A stretch of DNA of 64,000 bases, taken from assembly GCA_027186245.1 (NCBI GenBank), contig CP114481.1:5626501-5690500 (forward strand), in the 5' to 3' direction. Of the stretch, positions 63,501-64,000 are shown piece by piece. This DNA comes from Coriaria nepalensis (lineage: Eukaryota > Streptophyta > Magnoliopsida > Cucurbitales > Coriariaceae). The stretch's first letter is position 1, and the number at the start of each line of letters is the position of its first letter. Under the pieces are notes generated by a model that was given only the letters and a program-made list of their open reading frames with translations, was not told the origin of the DNA and did not search any database. The position numbers were made by a program, and so were the translations under genes.

Positions 63501-63931
63501 TATTTTAGGGAAAAATAGCTATAAAATAGGATCTACAGATTTTGTAACAAACTACCAAATCTCCTAGAATCATGGGATAAGAAAAACTGATTTGTTAGCT
63601 ATAGGTCTCCTTGATATTAGTCCCTAATATTGCTAACCGATCCTTAAACATAAATCTTTCTATAATTCTACAGAAACTTTCCAATAACAATTACATTTTC
63701 ATGGCCTCAGATTTCTACAAATTCTTGTTCCAACTATAATTTGGCATGTTTCTTTTAAATCATAAGAGTTGGAATTCCTAACTATATTGTTGTGAATACT
63801 AAAAACAGGAAAGCACGAGATATAATAAAGGATTCAAGCAAGTGACAACACTCACCCCAAAAGTAACCAAACCCGGACCTCTAGCATTTGGTCGAAGTCC
63901 TTCCACACTATCGTTTTCTGTTGGGTCAGAC
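57543..63931 (-). CDS. BSL1: BSU1-like Ser/Thr phosphatase, last four exons (partial)
   Basis: BSU1/BSL proteins join N-terminal Kelch repeats to a C-terminal PPP-type phosphatase and act in brassinosteroid signalling by dephosphorylating the GSK3 kinase BIN2 (family knowledge). Only the C-terminal part lies in the window. Exons on the minus strand: 63856-63931, 58246-58381, 58006-58145, 57543-57626, ending in TAG. All borders are GT..AG and the phases agree. Readable motifs: [40 protein letters not shown] (PPP metal-binding RAHE), [27 protein letters not shown] and the plant BSL tail [20 protein letters not shown]. The intron 58382-63855 is 5474 bases long, of which 4974 are a copia element. 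The tail fits BSL1 better than BSL2/3 as I recall them. The upstream exons lie beyond the right edge. Confidence 0.92.
58699..58949 (-). repeat. Copia 3' LTR (left copy)
   Basis: 251 bases, flanked on the left by target duplication GAAAC and on the right by the polypurine tract. Confidence 0.93.
58957..61020 (-). CDS. Copia reverse transcriptase-RNase H, open frame
   Basis: A 687-residue frame with an N-terminal linker, then reverse transcriptase from about residue 200 ([51 protein letters not shown], intact YVDD in [13 protein letters not shown]) and RNase H ([51 protein letters not shown]). It ends right at the polypurine tract. The stretch [13 protein letters not shown] lacks a few residues normally present between RPD and VSQF, a small in-frame deletion. 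The frame was once part of a single gag-pol frame; its ATG is not a natural start. Activity of this copy is unlikely but the domain is long and open. Confidence 0.9.
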   Translation of the reverse strand: MDVTFFEQQSYFPKYDIQGETNFILEYQLWDIEDPPQVSSNSDQTCPSLNHESLPPQNLFLESSYFLEPSTQDQANNPTQNLDTIQSIKSDELITYSRRIKNQKKMEQQAPLEQTQVSDSSPRPSEDPPGNANPETNDDSGVPIAVRKGVRSCTKHPINTFVSYEGLSPKFKAFVANLDNIQVPNNIQEALGSPEWKSTVYEEIHALEKNGTWEIFDLPTGKHPISCKWIFTVKYNEDGSVNRFKAWLVAKGFTQSYGIDYEETFAPVAKLNTVRVLLSLAANLDWPLHQLDVKNAFLNGDLNEEVYMEIPLGFEKQTTCNKVCKLRRSLYGLKQSPRAWFERFTKVLKKHGYSQCQTDHTLFIKHSSAGKLAILIVYVDDIILTGDYEEEIHTIKSLLAAEFEIKDFGNLKYFLGMEIARSRKGISVSKRKYVLDLLKETGMLGCKPTDTPMDLTTKLGAKENCAPMDKGRYQRLVGKLIYISHTRPDSMVSQFMNNPNEEHMEAVYRILRYSKLTPGRGLFFEKNERRDIEVFSDVDWVQDRRSTSEYCTFMWGNLVTWRSKKQSMVSRSNAEAEFRAMTHGICEGIWLKQVLKELKFLNEEPMKMFCDNQSAISIAKNPVHHDRTKHVEIDRHFIKEKIEEGIIKMLYVPTCLQTADILTKALPRKVFDDLSSKLGLINIYRPA
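61040..62001 (-). pseudogene. Copia integrase with frame shift
   Basis: The zinc module ([17 protein letters not shown] then CEICQVSKH), the first core Asp (MIHSDIWGF) and the second Asp region (LKTDKAKV) lie in one frame (61438-62001). A shift near 61437 moves the Glu region ([13 protein letters not shown]) to another frame. The C-terminal part is readable at 61058-61264 ([13 protein letters not shown]). A stop and shift separate it from the reverse transcriptase frame. Confidence 0.85.
62023..62457 (-). pseudogene. Copia protease segment
   Basis: [20 protein letters not shown] carries an intact DSGA aspartic protease motif, followed by [11 protein letters not shown] and [12 protein letters not shown], the usual copia order. 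A stop codon at the end separates it from integrase. Confidence 0.88.
62458..63380 (-). pseudogene. Copia gag with stops and altered zinc knuckle
   Basis: The N-terminus is at 63108-63380 ([20 protein letters not shown]), the middle at 62904-63095 ([18 protein letters not shown]) and then the knuckle [14 protein letters not shown] near 62540-62585. The first Cys of the CCHC knuckle is Val, and the next codon after the knuckle is a stop. Further stops occur at 63107 and 62903. Confidence 0.85.
63418..63672 (-). repeat. Copia 5' LTR (right copy)
   Basis: 255 bases, flanked on the right by GAAAC and on the left by the tRNA-Met primer-binding site. Confidence 0.93.
63678..63855 (-). other. Rest of the BSL1 intron
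   Basis: Original intron sequence to the right of the copia element; without the insertion and one GAAAC copy the intron would be about 495 bases. 63932-64000 is the next intron, cut by the window edge. Confidence 0.8.
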
Positions 63932-64000
63932 CTATGAAGAATCAAATGAACAAGTCAATGAAAATCAAATATGTATATCGTTGTAGTTAGAATTGCAAAC

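Larger units (their letters stand above)
58699..63672 (-). mobile_element. Ty1/copia element inside a BSL1 intron
   Basis: Structurally complete: LTRs at 58699-58949 and 63418-63672, both TGTTG...TACA; a primer-binding site on the minus strand reading TGGTATCAGAGCC next to the right LTR; a polypurine tract TTGAGGGGGAG next to the left LTR; and a 5-bp target duplication GAAAC at 58694-58698 and 63673-63677. I count about eight substitutions and three short indels between the LTRs. It lies in the same direction as BSL1. The coding region has several breaks, so this copy is not autonomous, but it is by far the youngest element in the window. Confidence 0.95.

Overview
The window is nuclear DNA from a flowering plant, almost certainly a eudicot. 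It is AT-rich, the cellular genes are split by introns with GT..AG borders or are typical plant intronless genes, and most of the sequence is decayed LTR retrotransposons of plant-specific lineages (Athila, Tat, Ty1/copia). I cannot name the species. I see no bacterial-type operon, CRISPR array, rRNA or tRNA gene.

Only three cellular genes can be supported. RCL1 (9418-11688, minus, six exons, 377 aa) is a ribosome-biogenesis factor of the RNA 3'-phosphate cyclase-like family; a telo-box and two site II motifs lie upstream. A PUB24-like U-box E3 ubiquitin ligase (35093-36400, plus, intronless, 435 aa) stands alone. The last four exons of a BSL1-like Kelch-phosphatase of brassinosteroid signalling (57543-63931, minus) run off the right edge. 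One BSL1 intron holds a structurally complete Ty1/copia element (58699-63672) with 251/255-bp LTRs, tRNA-Met primer site, polypurine tract and a 5-bp GAAAC target duplication.

Region by region: 1-9100 is non-coding, with a head-to-head degenerate telomere-like repeat (285-950), a DUF1985 remnant and small duplications. 9.1-12.1 kb is RCL1. 12.7-29.1 kb is a large imperfect duplication: unit 1 carries an Athila element laid out LTR-gag-PR-RT-RH-INT-LTR-leader/gag5', and unit 2 has the same flanks but only one truncated LTR plus leader/gag5'. 30.1-31.7 kb is a broken copia. 33.5-34.5 kb has a 25-26 bp minisatellite. 37.8-38.9 kb is a fold-back element with ACC/GGT-rich arms. 39.1-44.3 kb is an old copia. 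44.6-51.3 kb is a Tat element laid out pol-LTR-gag/PR-LTR-leader. 53.7-56.6 kb is a Tat pol on the minus strand with a 230-bp tandem duplication and a 40-bp perfect inverted repeat at its end. 57.0-64.0 kb is BSL1.

The three cellular genes are functionally unrelated (ribosome processing, ubiquitin ligation, brassinosteroid signalling) and share no visible regulation. The most unusual content is structural: two unrelated Ty3-type families both show an extra leader after the downstream LTR, a layout expected from tandem elements. All assignments come from reading translations and motifs by eye; no search was run.
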